The notes beneath the pieces were generated by a model. It did not search any database and was not told where the DNA came from. It was given only the letters and a program-made list of their open reading frames with translations. From Metabacillus endolithicus (lineage in GTDB: Bacteria; Bacillota; Bacilli; Bacillales; Bacillaceae), in the NCBI RefSeq assembly GCF_023078335.1, contig NZ_CP095550.1, positions 4,942,001-5,006,000 of the forward strand: a stretch of DNA of 64,000 nt. The letters run 5' to 3'. This document shows, one piece after another, positions 46,452 to 55,027 of the stretch (position 1 is the first letter of the stretch; each line of letters starts with the position of its first letter). The position numbers were made by a program, and so were the translations under genes.

Positions 46452-47551
46452 AAACTGTAGAATATGCTGACCAAGAAATAGATGGGAAGGAATTGGCTTT
46501 TATCATTGCCTCAATGATGATTGGAATTGGAGTCCTAACCTTGCCACGTCTCGTAGCAACACACACAAAAGGATTAGATGGCTTGGTTTCTATTTTATTT
46601 AGTGGAAGTTTTTTTCTGTTTTTTGGGTGGCTGTTAGCTAAAAGTATTTCAAAGTTTCCAAAAAAATCGTTTTTTGAGTATACATCGGATATGATGACGA
46701 AACCGGTTGCGCTGGGATTAACCTCTATACTGGCCCTCGCATTTCTATTTACTTGTGCATTAGAAACAAGAGTGATTGCCAATATTTCAAAGCTTTATAT
46801 GTTTGATCAAACACCAATTGAGGCCATAGCACTCACTTTTCTGTTAGTTGTGGTTTATTGTGTGTCAGGCTCAAGAGTTGCTTTATTAAGACTTAATTTA
46901 ATGTTTTTACCAATTGTACTTACGGTCACATTAATTGTTCAGTTTTCGAATATCTCATTGTTTCAGCTTAGTAATATTCAACCATCTTTTACAACTTCAT
47001 TAAATGGGTATTGGCAAGGTGCACAAGAAACAACTTTTTCTTTTATTGGTTACACCGTTATCCTTGTATATATTTCCCTTTTAAAGTCACCAAAAGTCGC
47101 ACCCAGAATGACGATGGTTGGGATAGGAATTCCGATCCTACTGTATCTGGTGATCTATACGATTACAATAGGGGTTTTTGGAAACTTAGCTACTTCTGAA
47201 ATCATTTATCCAACAATAGAAATTGCCAAAGAGATTGAAGCACCTGGAGGTTTTATTGAAAGATTTGAGTCCATTTTTTTTACAGTTTGGATTATGACTG
47301 TATTCAATACATGTTCAATGGCTTTTGATATTAGCATTCATTTGCTGCATTCTATTACAAAATTAAAAAGGAAAACGATTATTCTTATTTTATCACCGCT
47401 TATTTATTTTGTTGCTGTAACACCGGAGAATGCATATCAAATTCAGCTGCTAGGAAAAATACTGGCTGGTATTGGTTTTTTCTATGGAGTTATTTTTCCA
47501 GTTATATTTTTTTCCCTAACAAAAATAAGAAAGGTTATTCAACATGCATAG
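46448..47551 (+). CDS. Spore germination receptor subunit B (GerB/GerKB family)
   Basis: Amino-acid-permease-like membrane subunit that binds germinant. 367 residues with about ten helices, opening ELAFIIASMMIGIGVLTLPRLVA, typical of the spore-germination permease family. ATG 46448 follows AAAGGAGGAAG; the longer frame upstream is overlap with the A subunit. Overlaps subunit C by eight bases. Confidence 0.93.
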   Translation: MKTVEYADQEIDGKELAFIIASMMIGIGVLTLPRLVATHTKGLDGLVSILFSGSFFLFFGWLLAKSISKFPKKSFFEYTSDMMTKPVALGLTSILALAFLFTCALETRVIANISKLYMFDQTPIEAIALTFLLVVVYCVSGSRVALLRLNLMFLPIVLTVTLIVQFSNISLFQLSNIQPSFTTSLNGYWQGAQETTFSFIGYTVILVYISLLKSPKVAPRMTMVGIGIPILLYLVIYTITIGVFGNLATSEIIYPTIEIAKEIEAPGGFIERFESIFFTVWIMTVFNTCSMAFDISIHLLHSITKLKRKTIILILSPLIYFVAVTPENAYQIQLLGKILAGIGFFYGVIFPVIFFSLTKIRKVIQHA

Positions 47552-48696
47552 ATGTAAGATACTTGTCGTTTTCCTTATTTTATTACTATGTAGTGGTTGT
47601 TGGGATGCAATTGAGATCGAGCAGCGTGGTTTTGTTATTGGTGCAGGAATCGATTTAGATGAAGAAAATAGCAAAATGCCTCTCAAATTAACTCAACAAT
47701 TTGTCGTTCCTTCTGCAATAGGTATGAATGCAGATAGTGATCCTGCTTTTCAAAATATTGTTTCATCAGGAAATACCATGTTTGAAACAGTTAGACGAGT
47801 GGCTGCGAGAACAAGTCGATCTCCTTTTTATGAGCACATTAAGCTCATTGTTTTTTCAGAACAGGTAGCAAAATCAGATTACTTTCCTGATGTGCTGGAC
47901 TATTTTCTCCGGTACCCAGAAATGCGAAGAGGGACTCAAGTGATGATTACACCAGAGAATGCGCTAGATATTCTAGAAGTGAGACCTGCTAATGAAAAAT
48001 TACCAACCATGTATATTCAATCCATTTCAAAAAACAACTATAAAAATGCAAGAATGATCCCACCTACAAGAATTGGTGATTTGCATGAAAAATTACTTGA
48101 TCATGAAAGCTTCATGGTTCAGATGATCCAAAAAATAAATGACGAAGAAGTGAAAATAGCAGGTCATGCTGTAATCAACGGAAGTTCAGATAAACTGGTT
48201 GGTTTTATTGGGGAAGAAGCTACGGAAGGGGTAAATTTTATAACGGGAGAGATTGAAGGCGGACTTCTAGAAGCGAAGGTTGATGATGAAGTTGTTGTTT
48301 ATGAAATGGAAAAAGTTCAATCTGAAATATCCCCTATATTTAATAAGCCCTGATGATATTACCTTTAAGGTAAATATTAAAACATCAGGTTCAATTCCTG
48401 AAACTTATAAAACGTTTGATTTATTAAATGATGAGGAATTAGACCATACAGAACAAGCAATAGAAAAAAGAATAGATGAATTTACTGATATAGCCATTAA
48501 AAAAGTTCAACAAGAACTGCAAACGGATATTTTTAAATTCGGGGAAACATTGAGTGTAAAGTATCCGGATGAATGGGAGAAAATTAAGGATAAATGGGAT
48601 TATGGAGAAAATTGTTTTAAAGAAGCCAAAATTGAAGTAACTGTTAACTCAGTAATTAGTAAAAGCGGAGCAATAAATCGATCAACATTACAATGA
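47544..48696 (+). CDS. Spore germination receptor subunit C lipoprotein, one frameshift
   Basis: Lipoprotein subunit. Signal peptide with lipobox LCSGC, then CWDAIEIEQRGFVIGAGIDLDEE, RRVAARTSRSPFYEHIKLIVFSE and LRYPEMRRGTQVMIT typical of GerAC/GerKC. The frame changes near 48340 (one extra base between ISPIFN and SPDDITFKVNIKTSGS) and continues to 48696 with WEKIKDKWDYGENCFKEAKIEVTV. About 383 residues after repair, the family length. Likely an assembly indel. Confidence 0.88.
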
Positions 48697-48706
48697 TGGA
48701 GGTAAA

Positions 48707-48859
48707 ATGAGAGATTTTTTTCAGCTTTTAATACCCACTGTCAGTGAATTGTTTTGCATGTTTTTAGCGTTTTTTATCCCTTTTGTTCTTTATCGAATCA
48801 GCGGAAAGCTGTATGAGGTTGGCAATCCAAGTTGGAAGCATAAAGAAGAAAATGAATAA
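48707..48859 (+). CDS. Small membrane protein, putative D subunit of the germinant receptor
   Basis: A 50-residue protein starting MRDFFQLLIPTVSELFC with one strong hydrophobic segment (about 14-31) and a hydrophilic tail ending KHKEENE. GGAGG precedes the ATG and it lies ten bases after the C subunit. Several Bacillus and Priestia ger operons carry a small membrane D gene that tunes the response, so the placement fits; the sequence itself is too short for firm homology. Confidence 0.65.
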   Translation: MRDFFQLLIPTVSELFCMFLAFFIPFVLYRISGKLYEVGNPSWKHKEENE

Positions 48860-48861
48860 GC

Positions 48862-48900
48862 GAGAAAACCTTGTAAAAGTATTTTTTACAAGGTTTTCTC
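48862..48900 (+). terminator. Terminator of the germination operon
   Basis: Very long perfect stem, GAGAAAACCTTGTAAAA with its complement, 5-base loop. The 3' T run is short. Confidence 0.8.
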
Positions 48901-49005
48901 TGTTGAATTAGTTTCTGAGGTTTTTTTATGATGCTATTTAGGTCATTATATTTTTCATCGTTGGTTTTTCATTATATGATGGAAATGAGATAGGAGGCAA
49001 AATGA

Positions 49006-49290
49006 ATGGTTAAAGAAATGTATCTTAACAACAAGTTACTTAAACTAAATCATTACAATGAAGAATTGACACAAAATTCACTTAGCGTTTCACTTGAATT
49101 TTTCGTAACTAGTGAAGAATATCATGAAATCACAACATTACTTTATGAAAACAATTTTCTTGTGAAAGTTCCTGAGAAGGAGTATTCTTTTCAGGCAATC
49201 ATAACAAACTATTCAACTTCATTAACAAATCTTTATGAAAAAGGGCAAGTTGCGACTTTTTCATTACGTTTACTTGAGGTAAAGGGGTAA
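49006..49290 (+). CDS. DUF3219 family protein (YkvR-like)
   Basis: A 94-residue soluble protein. The block TNYSTSLTNLYEKGQVATFSLRLLEV and the EYHEITTLLYE segment resemble B. subtilis YkvR (DUF3219), for which no function is known. AGGAGG precedes the ATG. It lies two bases before the monooxygenase gene, so they share a transcript. Confidence 0.8.
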   Translation: MVKEMYLNNKLLKLNHYNEELTQNSLSVSLEFFVTSEEYHEITTLLYENNFLVKVPEKEYSFQAIITNYSTSLTNLYEKGQVATFSLRLLEVKG

Positions 49291-49292
49291 TG

Positions 49293-50281
49293 ATGAAGTT
49301 AAGCATATTAGATCAATCACCTATTTCATCAAATCAAACTGCGCAAGAGGCGTTAAACGAATCATTAAGGCTCGCTCAAGTAGGGGAAGAATTAGGGTAT
49401 ACACGTTATTGGATTGCAGAGCATCATGATTTACCAGGCTTGCTTGTTCAGTGCCAGAAGTAATGTTAAGTTACATTGGGGCAGGCACAAGTAAAATAAG
49501 AATTGGTTCGGGAGCTGTTTTATTACCTTATTACAGGCCTTATAAAGTGGCTGAAACCTACAACATGCTATCAACATTGTTTCCAAATCGGATCGACATC
49601 GGTATAGGAAGAGCGCCAGGTGGTTCCGCCGAAGCAACAAATGCATTATCAGATACCTTTTTACAGCAAGTTTGGGACATGCCGAAAGCTGTTGAAGAAC
49701 TTCTTCATTTTATTCAACGAGATTTTCCTCAAGATCATCCCTATTCTAAAATCTCTGCCGCTCCAGTCCCAGACATTGCACCTGAAGTGTGGCTTCTTGG
49801 TACAAGTAAGAAAAGTGCCTTACTAGCTGCAGAAAATGGACTGAGTTACGCATTTGGGCACTTCATGAGTGAGAATGACGGGAAAGAAATGATTACACAA
49901 TATCTAGATGCGTTTGAATCTAAGAAATCTGAAAAACATCCCTATGTAATTTTAACTGTATCAGTGATTTGTGCGGAAACAACTGAGCGAGCTGAAGAAA
50001 TCGCCCTAAGTTCATTCATATGGGGGATACAGCAAGGAAAAGGTGAAGGACAACAGGGGATACCCTCTATTGAGGAAGCAAAAAATTATAAACTAACAGA
50101 AAATGAAAAACAGTCTCTTGAAAAAAGAAAGCAAAAAACAATTATCGGTAATCCTATAACCGTTAAACAACAACTAGCTGAATTAAAAAAGTATTATCAT
50201 GCAGATGAAATGATGATTGTGACGATTACTCATTCCCCAGAAGATCGTTTACAATCATACCGTTTAATCGCTAATGCCTAA
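49293..50281 (+). CDS. Luciferase-like (LLM class) flavin monooxygenase, one frameshift
   Basis: FMN-dependent TIM-barrel oxidoreductase of the bacterial-luciferase class. It opens MKLSILDQSPISSNQTAQEAL; RYWIAEHHDLPG and RIGSGAVLLPYYRPYKVAE and GIGRAPGG are the family blocks. The frame breaks near 49440: with one base added, LPGLACSVPEVMLSYIG is restored. About 330 residues. Similar to YvbT/YceB-type Bacillus proteins; substrate unknown. Confidence 0.88.
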
Positions 50282-50294
50282 TTTAACTTTTTTT

Positions 50295-50327
50295 AAAAAA
50301 GTGCGTATCAATAAGCGCGCTTTTTTT
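50295..50327 (+). terminator. Terminator after the monooxygenase gene
   Basis: AAAAAAGTGCG pairs with CGCGCTTTTTT (one G-U), 10-base loop, T run. Confidence 0.85.
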
Positions 50328-50429
50328 GTTTTGGTAGAAACTTTTTTTAACTAAATACAGTCTTATCTTTGAGGAATATTTTATATAAAATAGAAAAGAC
50401 TGGAACGTTAAAAAGAAAGCAGGTATTAT

Positions 50430-51539
50430 ATGGGGAAAAGATTATATTATTTAGATTATTTAAGAGTTATTTTAACAATTGTTGTGATTGTTCATCATAC
50501 TGCGATTGCATATGGAGCAGGCGGGGATTGGATTTATAAAGTTGTTGATGATGATGAGTTAACAATTTCTATGATTGTATTAACCCTTTTCACAGCTGTG
50601 AATCAAGCTTATTTTATGGGTTTTTTCTTCTTCATTTCGGGTTATTTTACACCTGGTTCATATGACCGAAAAGGAGCTTCCTCTTTTTTAAAGGAACGTT
50701 TTATGCGTCTTGGCATTCCATTGCTATTTTACGTGTTTATATTAGGTCCTGTTATTACCTATTATGCTCATTTTCGAGAAACGAAGTCTCTATCAACCTA
50801 CTATATGAAAGAAGTATTCACCTTTCACACGATACATTTTGGACCACTATGGTTCGTTGAAACTCTCATTTATTTTACTATTTTATATGTTATTATTCGT
50901 AAGTTAATGAAGCAAAATACTGTGTTGAAAATAAATCCACCAACGTCACTACGTTTATTCGTTACAGCTATCCTGCTAGGGATAACAGCATTTCTTGTTA
51001 GACTAGTTTACCCTGTTGGTGAGAGTTTCTTAGGATTACAATTTGGTTATTTCCCTTCCTATATTTTGTTGTTTATTGTGGGGATTATCGCTAAGCGCCA
51101 TAACTGGTTAGAGTTAATAAATAAGAAAGTTGTGAAAAGATGGCAGTTGATCTCTATTATAACGATTCCAGTTTTACCAATTGCTTTAATTGCAAATGGT
51201 GCTTTGGATGGTGGTCTAGAGTTTGAAGGTGGTATTAATGTTCAAGCACTTGTTTATGCATTATGGGAGCCTTTTGTTGCTATTGGTCTTATTTTAGGAT
51301 TTCTATCTTATTTCAAAGAACATATTAACAATCCAAGTTCTTTTAAAAATATCTTATCACAAGCAGCATATACCGTTTATATTATTCATCCAGCAATCAT
51401 TGTTGGACTGAGTTTATTATTTCATGGAACCTTTTATCCAATGATTGAATGGATCATAGTGAGCTGTTTAGCCATCATTCTTTGCTTTTTTATTAGTAGC
51501 CTTATTATTAAAATTCCCGGTATGAAAAAGATTTTATAG
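50430..51539 (+). CDS. Acyltransferase family 3 membrane protein
   Basis: 369 residues with about ten membrane helices. It opens RLYYLDYLRVILTIVVIVHHTAIAYG, containing the conserved D-x-LR and catalytic-region histidines of acyltransferase-3 (OafA/NodX-like) proteins; FFFISGYFTPGS and RFMRLGIPLLFYVFI follow. These enzymes O-acylate surface sugars or similar acceptors; acceptor unknown. Single gene. Confidence 0.9.
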   Translation: MGKRLYYLDYLRVILTIVVIVHHTAIAYGAGGDWIYKVVDDDELTISMIVLTLFTAVNQAYFMGFFFFISGYFTPGSYDRKGASSFLKERFMRLGIPLLFYVFILGPVITYYAHFRETKSLSTYYMKEVFTFHTIHFGPLWFVETLIYFTILYVIIRKLMKQNTVLKINPPTSLRLFVTAILLGITAFLVRLVYPVGESFLGLQFGYFPSYILLFIVGIIAKRHNWLELINKKVVKRWQLISIITIPVLPIALIANGALDGGLEFEGGINVQALVYALWEPFVAIGLILGFLSYFKEHINNPSSFKNILSQAAYTVYIIHPAIIVGLSLLFHGTFYPMIEWIIVSCLAIILCFFISSLIIKIPGMKKIL

Positions 51540-51611
51540 GAGATTCTTTGTGAATAATAGTTAAGATATAGTCAAATCTATAAATATGATCATAAAAAAG
51601 GAGTTTATAAT

Positions 51612-51839
51612 ATGAAGGAATTTGAAATAGAGCATATGATTATTGATGATGGATTTGACGGGGAAGAATGTGTAACAGCTGATTTTACACATAGCAATAA
51701 AGAATACAGCATTACGTTTAAGAAATCAGACCTTGAACTAATCAATGCATGGGTATTTGAAAACGAAACATCATTACCGGCAAACTTATCAGACAATTTA
51801 ATTGAATCATTGAGAGATGAGGTAAGAAAACAAATATAG
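51612..51839 (+). CDS. Conserved small acidic protein, 75 residues
   Basis: Good AAAGGAG and AT-rich third positions support it. The product (start MKEFEIEHMIIDDGFDGEE) is acidic with a predicted alpha-beta pattern, no membrane segment or cysteine pair. Family not recognised. A terminator follows. Confidence 0.75.
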   Translation: MKEFEIEHMIIDDGFDGEECVTADFTHSNKEYSITFKKSDLELINAWVFENETSLPANLSDNLIESLRDEVRKQI

Positions 51840-51849
51840 TTTTACATAT

Positions 51850-51881
51850 AAAAAGATGCGTTCAGTAGAATGCATCTTTTT
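51850..51881. terminator. Bidirectional terminator
   Basis: Perfect stem AAAAAGATGC / GCATCTTTTT with a 12-base loop, between convergent genes. Confidence 0.88.
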
Positions 51882-51888
51882 AACGAAA

Positions 51889-52457
51889 TTAAGTAGAGCT
51901 AATTTTATACAAAAGATGATCTTTCATCTTTGGCTCTATATCTTTAAAGAGACCTGTTTTATCTTCTTCATAAGCTACGTTTATTAACCACTTAGTAAAT
52001 GGCGCAACATTCATTGCTTCAATTTCATCTAAGCTGTAAAAGCCTGCTTCATCGGATTCAATTCCATCAGGCGTTGGAGTTCCATCTAAATAGTCCATCA
52101 CAAACGCTACATATAGATTATGAACTTGACGGGGAAGATCCCGAATTGCAACGATTCTGTTTACCTTTGCTTTTATTCCAGCTTCTTCTTCAACTTCACG
52201 CTCAACTGTTTCTTCAATTGACTCTAACTGTTCAATATACCCACCAGGATTTGTCCAATATCCTTTCCCAGGGTCATGAACCGTTTGACAAGCAGAAACT
52301 TCCCGTCTTTCATAACTAATCCACCAACGCCGATGCTGTAATTCCCCCAAAACACATAATCACAGCTTATACATGCTTTTCTTTCAACACCATCGATTGA
52401 ACGCATCTCTAGAGGTGACCCACATTTCATACAAAAGTTGACTGACACTGTAACCAT
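51889..52457 (-). CDS. Nudix hydrolase with N-terminal zinc ribbon, one frameshift
   Basis: About 187 residues. The N-terminal CMKCG ... CISCDY is a four-cysteine zinc ribbon as in NudC-like proteins. The Nudix box is complete: GYIEQLESIEETVEREVEEEAGI fits G-x5-E-x7-REUxEExGU. The frame breaks near 52285; with one base added the text reads KFLLVKRFHDPGKGYWTNPGG. ATG 52457 lies close to its AAGG site; GTG 52448 is a better-spaced alternative. Substrate is some nucleoside diphosphate derivative, not identified. Confidence 0.88.
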
Positions 52458-52526
52458 CCTTATCTACTATTAAAGTCTTCTTGAAATATTCTACATAGGA
52501 TGATGTACTTCCTTTATTAAAAAGAC

Positions 52527-52562
52527 AAAAAAAGGAGCAGGTTTACAAAACCTAGCTCCTTT
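52527..52562. terminator. Terminator of the second OFA transporter
   Basis: AAAGGAGC-AGGTTT pairs with AAACCT-a-GCTCCTTT; T run on the minus strand and A run on the other side suit both directions. Confidence 0.85.
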
Positions 52563-52568
52563 CGAATT

Positions 52569-53822
52569 TTATGCGACTTGTTTCTTCTGGGCATCTTTCA
52601 CCTTCTTTATATCTAAGCGTAGAAGAAGTGAAACGATAAAGGCAAGAAGAATGAGAGCGGAAAAAACATAGAACACAGGAATATAGCTATTTGTTGTTTC
52701 TCTAATACCTGAAACAAGCATAGGTCCAAACACTCCACCTAATGACCATGTTGTTAATAAATATCCATGAATGGCACCAAGTTGTTTTGTCCCAAATAAG
52801 TCACCAATAAAGGCAGGAAGATTAGAGAAGCCGCCTCCATAACAACTAACAACTAACAATATCAGAGCTTGAAATAGTAACGCATTTGTTATTGTAGGAA
52901 GAAGGGTAAACGCAACAATCTGAATGACAAAGAAAATGACGAAAACAATAGGTCGACCTAAGAAGTCGGATGCAGCCGCCCAACCAAGTCTGCCTCCACC
53001 GTTAAAGATCCCCATAATGCCAACCATCGCAGCAGCTGCTCCTGCTGAAAGGCCGACTACTTCCTGCGCCATTGGTGATGCGACAGATATCATCATAATG
53101 CCTGCACTTGTGTTAATTAACATCATAATCCACAGCATCCAAAAACGTTTTGTTTTAACCGCTTCTTTCGCGGTTAATTGTTGAAGATCTTCTTTTATTG
53201 GTTTTTTACCAGAAGCAACATCTTTTTTCATTCCTTCAGGCATCCAGCCTTCAGGAGGTGGAGCGATGTAAGAAGCACCAATTACCATTAAAACAAAATA
53301 ACAAACACCGAGTACATAAAATGTAGAAGGGATCCCTATTGATACAATAAGATCTGCAGCTACAGGTGCTGTTATCAAAGCACCAGAACCAAACCCAAGT
53401 ACAGCCATTCCTGTAGCTAAACCTCTTCGATCTGGAAACCATTTTATTAAGGTAGAAACAGGAGAGATATAACCAATACCTAAGCCTAAGCCACTAGCAA
53501 CTCCATAAGTTAATAAGAAAAGTGGTAGAGATTCAATGCTCACGGCAAATCCTGAACCAATTTGACCTAAACCGAATAACACTGCTGCTACGATCGCGGA
53601 TTTACGTGGACCATTTTTTTCTACAAAACTACCAAATAAAGCAGCAGAGGAACCAGCAAGCGCCATCATAATTGTAAAGGCAATAGCAGCTTCAGTTGCT
53701 GACCAGCCTAATGTTTCACTTAACGGATTTTTATAAACACTATAAGCATAAGCTGCTCCAATTGAAATATGAATAGCGATAGCAGAGAGGGCGATTAACC
53801 ATCTATTTTTTGTTGTCTTCAT
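52569..53822 (-). CDS. MFS transporter, OFA (oxalate/formate antiporter) family
   Basis: 417 residues, twelve helices, intact. It opens NRWLIALSAIAIHISIGAAYAYSVYKNPL, the same first-helix pattern as the transporter at 12779-13983, but the two are not recent duplicates. Motifs GSFVEKNGPRKSAI and SDFLGRPIVF are the MFS loops; FPDRRGLATGMAVLGFGSGALI and a proline-containing APPPEGWMPEGM loop are typical of this OFA branch. The start (53822) has AAAGGAG at eight bases. A CcpA-type cre site lies about 100 bases upstream, suggesting carbon catabolite control. Substrate unknown. Confidence 0.92.
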   Translation of the reverse strand: MKTTKNRWLIALSAIAIHISIGAAYAYSVYKNPLSETLGWSATEAAIAFTIMMALAGSSAALFGSFVEKNGPRKSAIVAAVLFGLGQIGSGFAVSIESLPLFLLTYGVASGLGLGIGYISPVSTLIKWFPDRRGLATGMAVLGFGSGALITAPVAADLIVSIGIPSTFYVLGVCYFVLMVIGASYIAPPPEGWMPEGMKKDVASGKKPIKEDLQQLTAKEAVKTKRFWMLWIMMLINTSAGIMMISVASPMAQEVVGLSAGAAAAMVGIMGIFNGGGRLGWAAASDFLGRPIVFVIFFVIQIVAFTLLPTITNALLFQALILLVVSCYGGGFSNLPAFIGDLFGTKQLGAIHGYLLTTWSLGGVFGPMLVSGIRETTNSYIPVFYVFSALILLAFIVSLLLRLDIKKVKDAQKKQVA

Positions 53823-53918
53823 GTACATTTCTCCTTTACGAGTAAGATTGTTGAGACGAAAACATAAAAACATAGATGTGAAAACAAAGGTGAGGAGTTC
53901 GACAGTAACGTCGAATTT

Positions 53919-53932
53919 TGTAAGCGATTACA
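53919..53932 (-). promoter_or_regulatory. cre-type CcpA site upstream of OFA transporter 2
   Basis: TGTAAGCGATTACA fits the TGNAANCGNWNNCW cre consensus exactly. An inverted repeat TTCGAC-agtaac-GTCGAA lies at 53899-53916. The rest of 53823-54129 is AT-rich and gene-free; no -35/-10 pair was assigned with confidence. Confidence 0.55.
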
Positions 53933-54129
53933 ATTCCGGCTATCAAAAAGATTCAGAACTTAAACAGGGTGTTAATGATTCCTTTCAAATATCATAACAA
54001 AATTTCTCTATTCTTCCAATCTTTAGATAGGTTATCACCTATTATACAATATTATGAAAATATTTAAACTGTTATAATACAAAAAAATATCCGAATTTTG
54101 TCACTTCCTGCGCTTGCCTAGGAAATAAT

Positions 54130-54161
54130 AAAGCGTATTCTGATAAATCAGAATACACTTT
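54130..54161 (-). terminator. Terminator of the FrnE-like gene
   Basis: Near-perfect 15-bp stem around GTATTCTGAT / ATCAGAATAC, with a T-rich end on the minus strand. Confidence 0.8.
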
Positions 54162-54169
54162 ATGTCTTT

Positions 54170-54862
54170 CTAAACCTCACAAGAATCATCCGTACATGTA
54201 GCACCTTTTTCATCATTCATACTAATAAAAGGCCCATCTTGCTCGTTAATTTGGTTGATTGCACCAATAAATGTTTCGGTTGGTTGTGCACCGCTTATGG
54301 CATATTTTCGATTAATCAGGAAAAAAGGAACACCTTGAATTCCTAGTTCTTGTGCTTCTTGTTCATCACTACGAACATCATCAGTCATTTCGTCGCTATT
54401 GAGTAAGTTTGTTACTTTTTCACGATTCAATCCAACTTCAACTGCTAAATCCGTCAAAGTAGAAGTATCACCAATATGCTTAGATTCTGTAAAGAAAGCA
54501 TGCAGTATTCTCTCAGCCATTTCATTCATAAGACCATGTGTTTTTGCGTACATCGTTAAACGATGTGCATCAAATGTATTTGTTAACTTCATCGTATCGA
54601 ATTGATAATCTAATCCAGATTCTCTTGCCATGTCTTCCATGTTGTTGCAGTTAAGCTTTGCTTGCTCAAGGCTCATCCCATATTTTTTTGCTAGTTTTTC
54701 ATAAATAGTATCAGAAATGTCTCGTTCTGCAGCAGGTTCTAATTCAAAACAACGGTAAACCACTTCAACCTTATGTTCTACCTGTTTTATTGCTTCTTCA
54801 AGTCGTCTTTTCCCAATATAACAAAACGGACAAGCGTAATCTGTCCACATTTCAATCAACAT
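54170..54862 (-). CDS. DsbA-family thiol oxidoreductase, FrnE-like
   Basis: 230 residues, cytoplasmic (no signal peptide). It opens MLIEMWTDYACPFCYIGKRRLEEAI, with CPFC as the active-site pair, followed by the helical insertion of FrnE proteins and the cis-proline loop QGVPFFLINRKYAISGAQP. FrnE-like proteins act as disulfide isomerases in oxidative stress. The C-terminus has an extra CTDDSC pair. Start follows TGGAGGG. Confidence 0.93.
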   Translation of the reverse strand: MLIEMWTDYACPFCYIGKRRLEEAIKQVEHKVEVVYRCFELEPAAERDISDTIYEKLAKKYGMSLEQAKLNCNNMEDMARESGLDYQFDTMKLTNTFDAHRLTMYAKTHGLMNEMAERILHAFFTESKHIGDTSTLTDLAVEVGLNREKVTNLLNSDEMTDDVRSDEQEAQELGIQGVPFFLINRKYAISGAQPTETFIGAINQINEQDGPFISMNDEKGATCTDDSCEV

Positions 54863-55027
54863 GTGAAATCCCTCCAGTTGTATTCGTTTTTAGTATACTA
54901 ATTCAATCCTTAAATAAAAAATAAAATGCCTCAGCTGTTGATGATGTTTTTAGAATTACCCAACTCTACAGAAAACATGGTAAACTGTAAGTCGAATTAT
55001 TTTACTCTCTAGGAAGGAGCCTGACAT

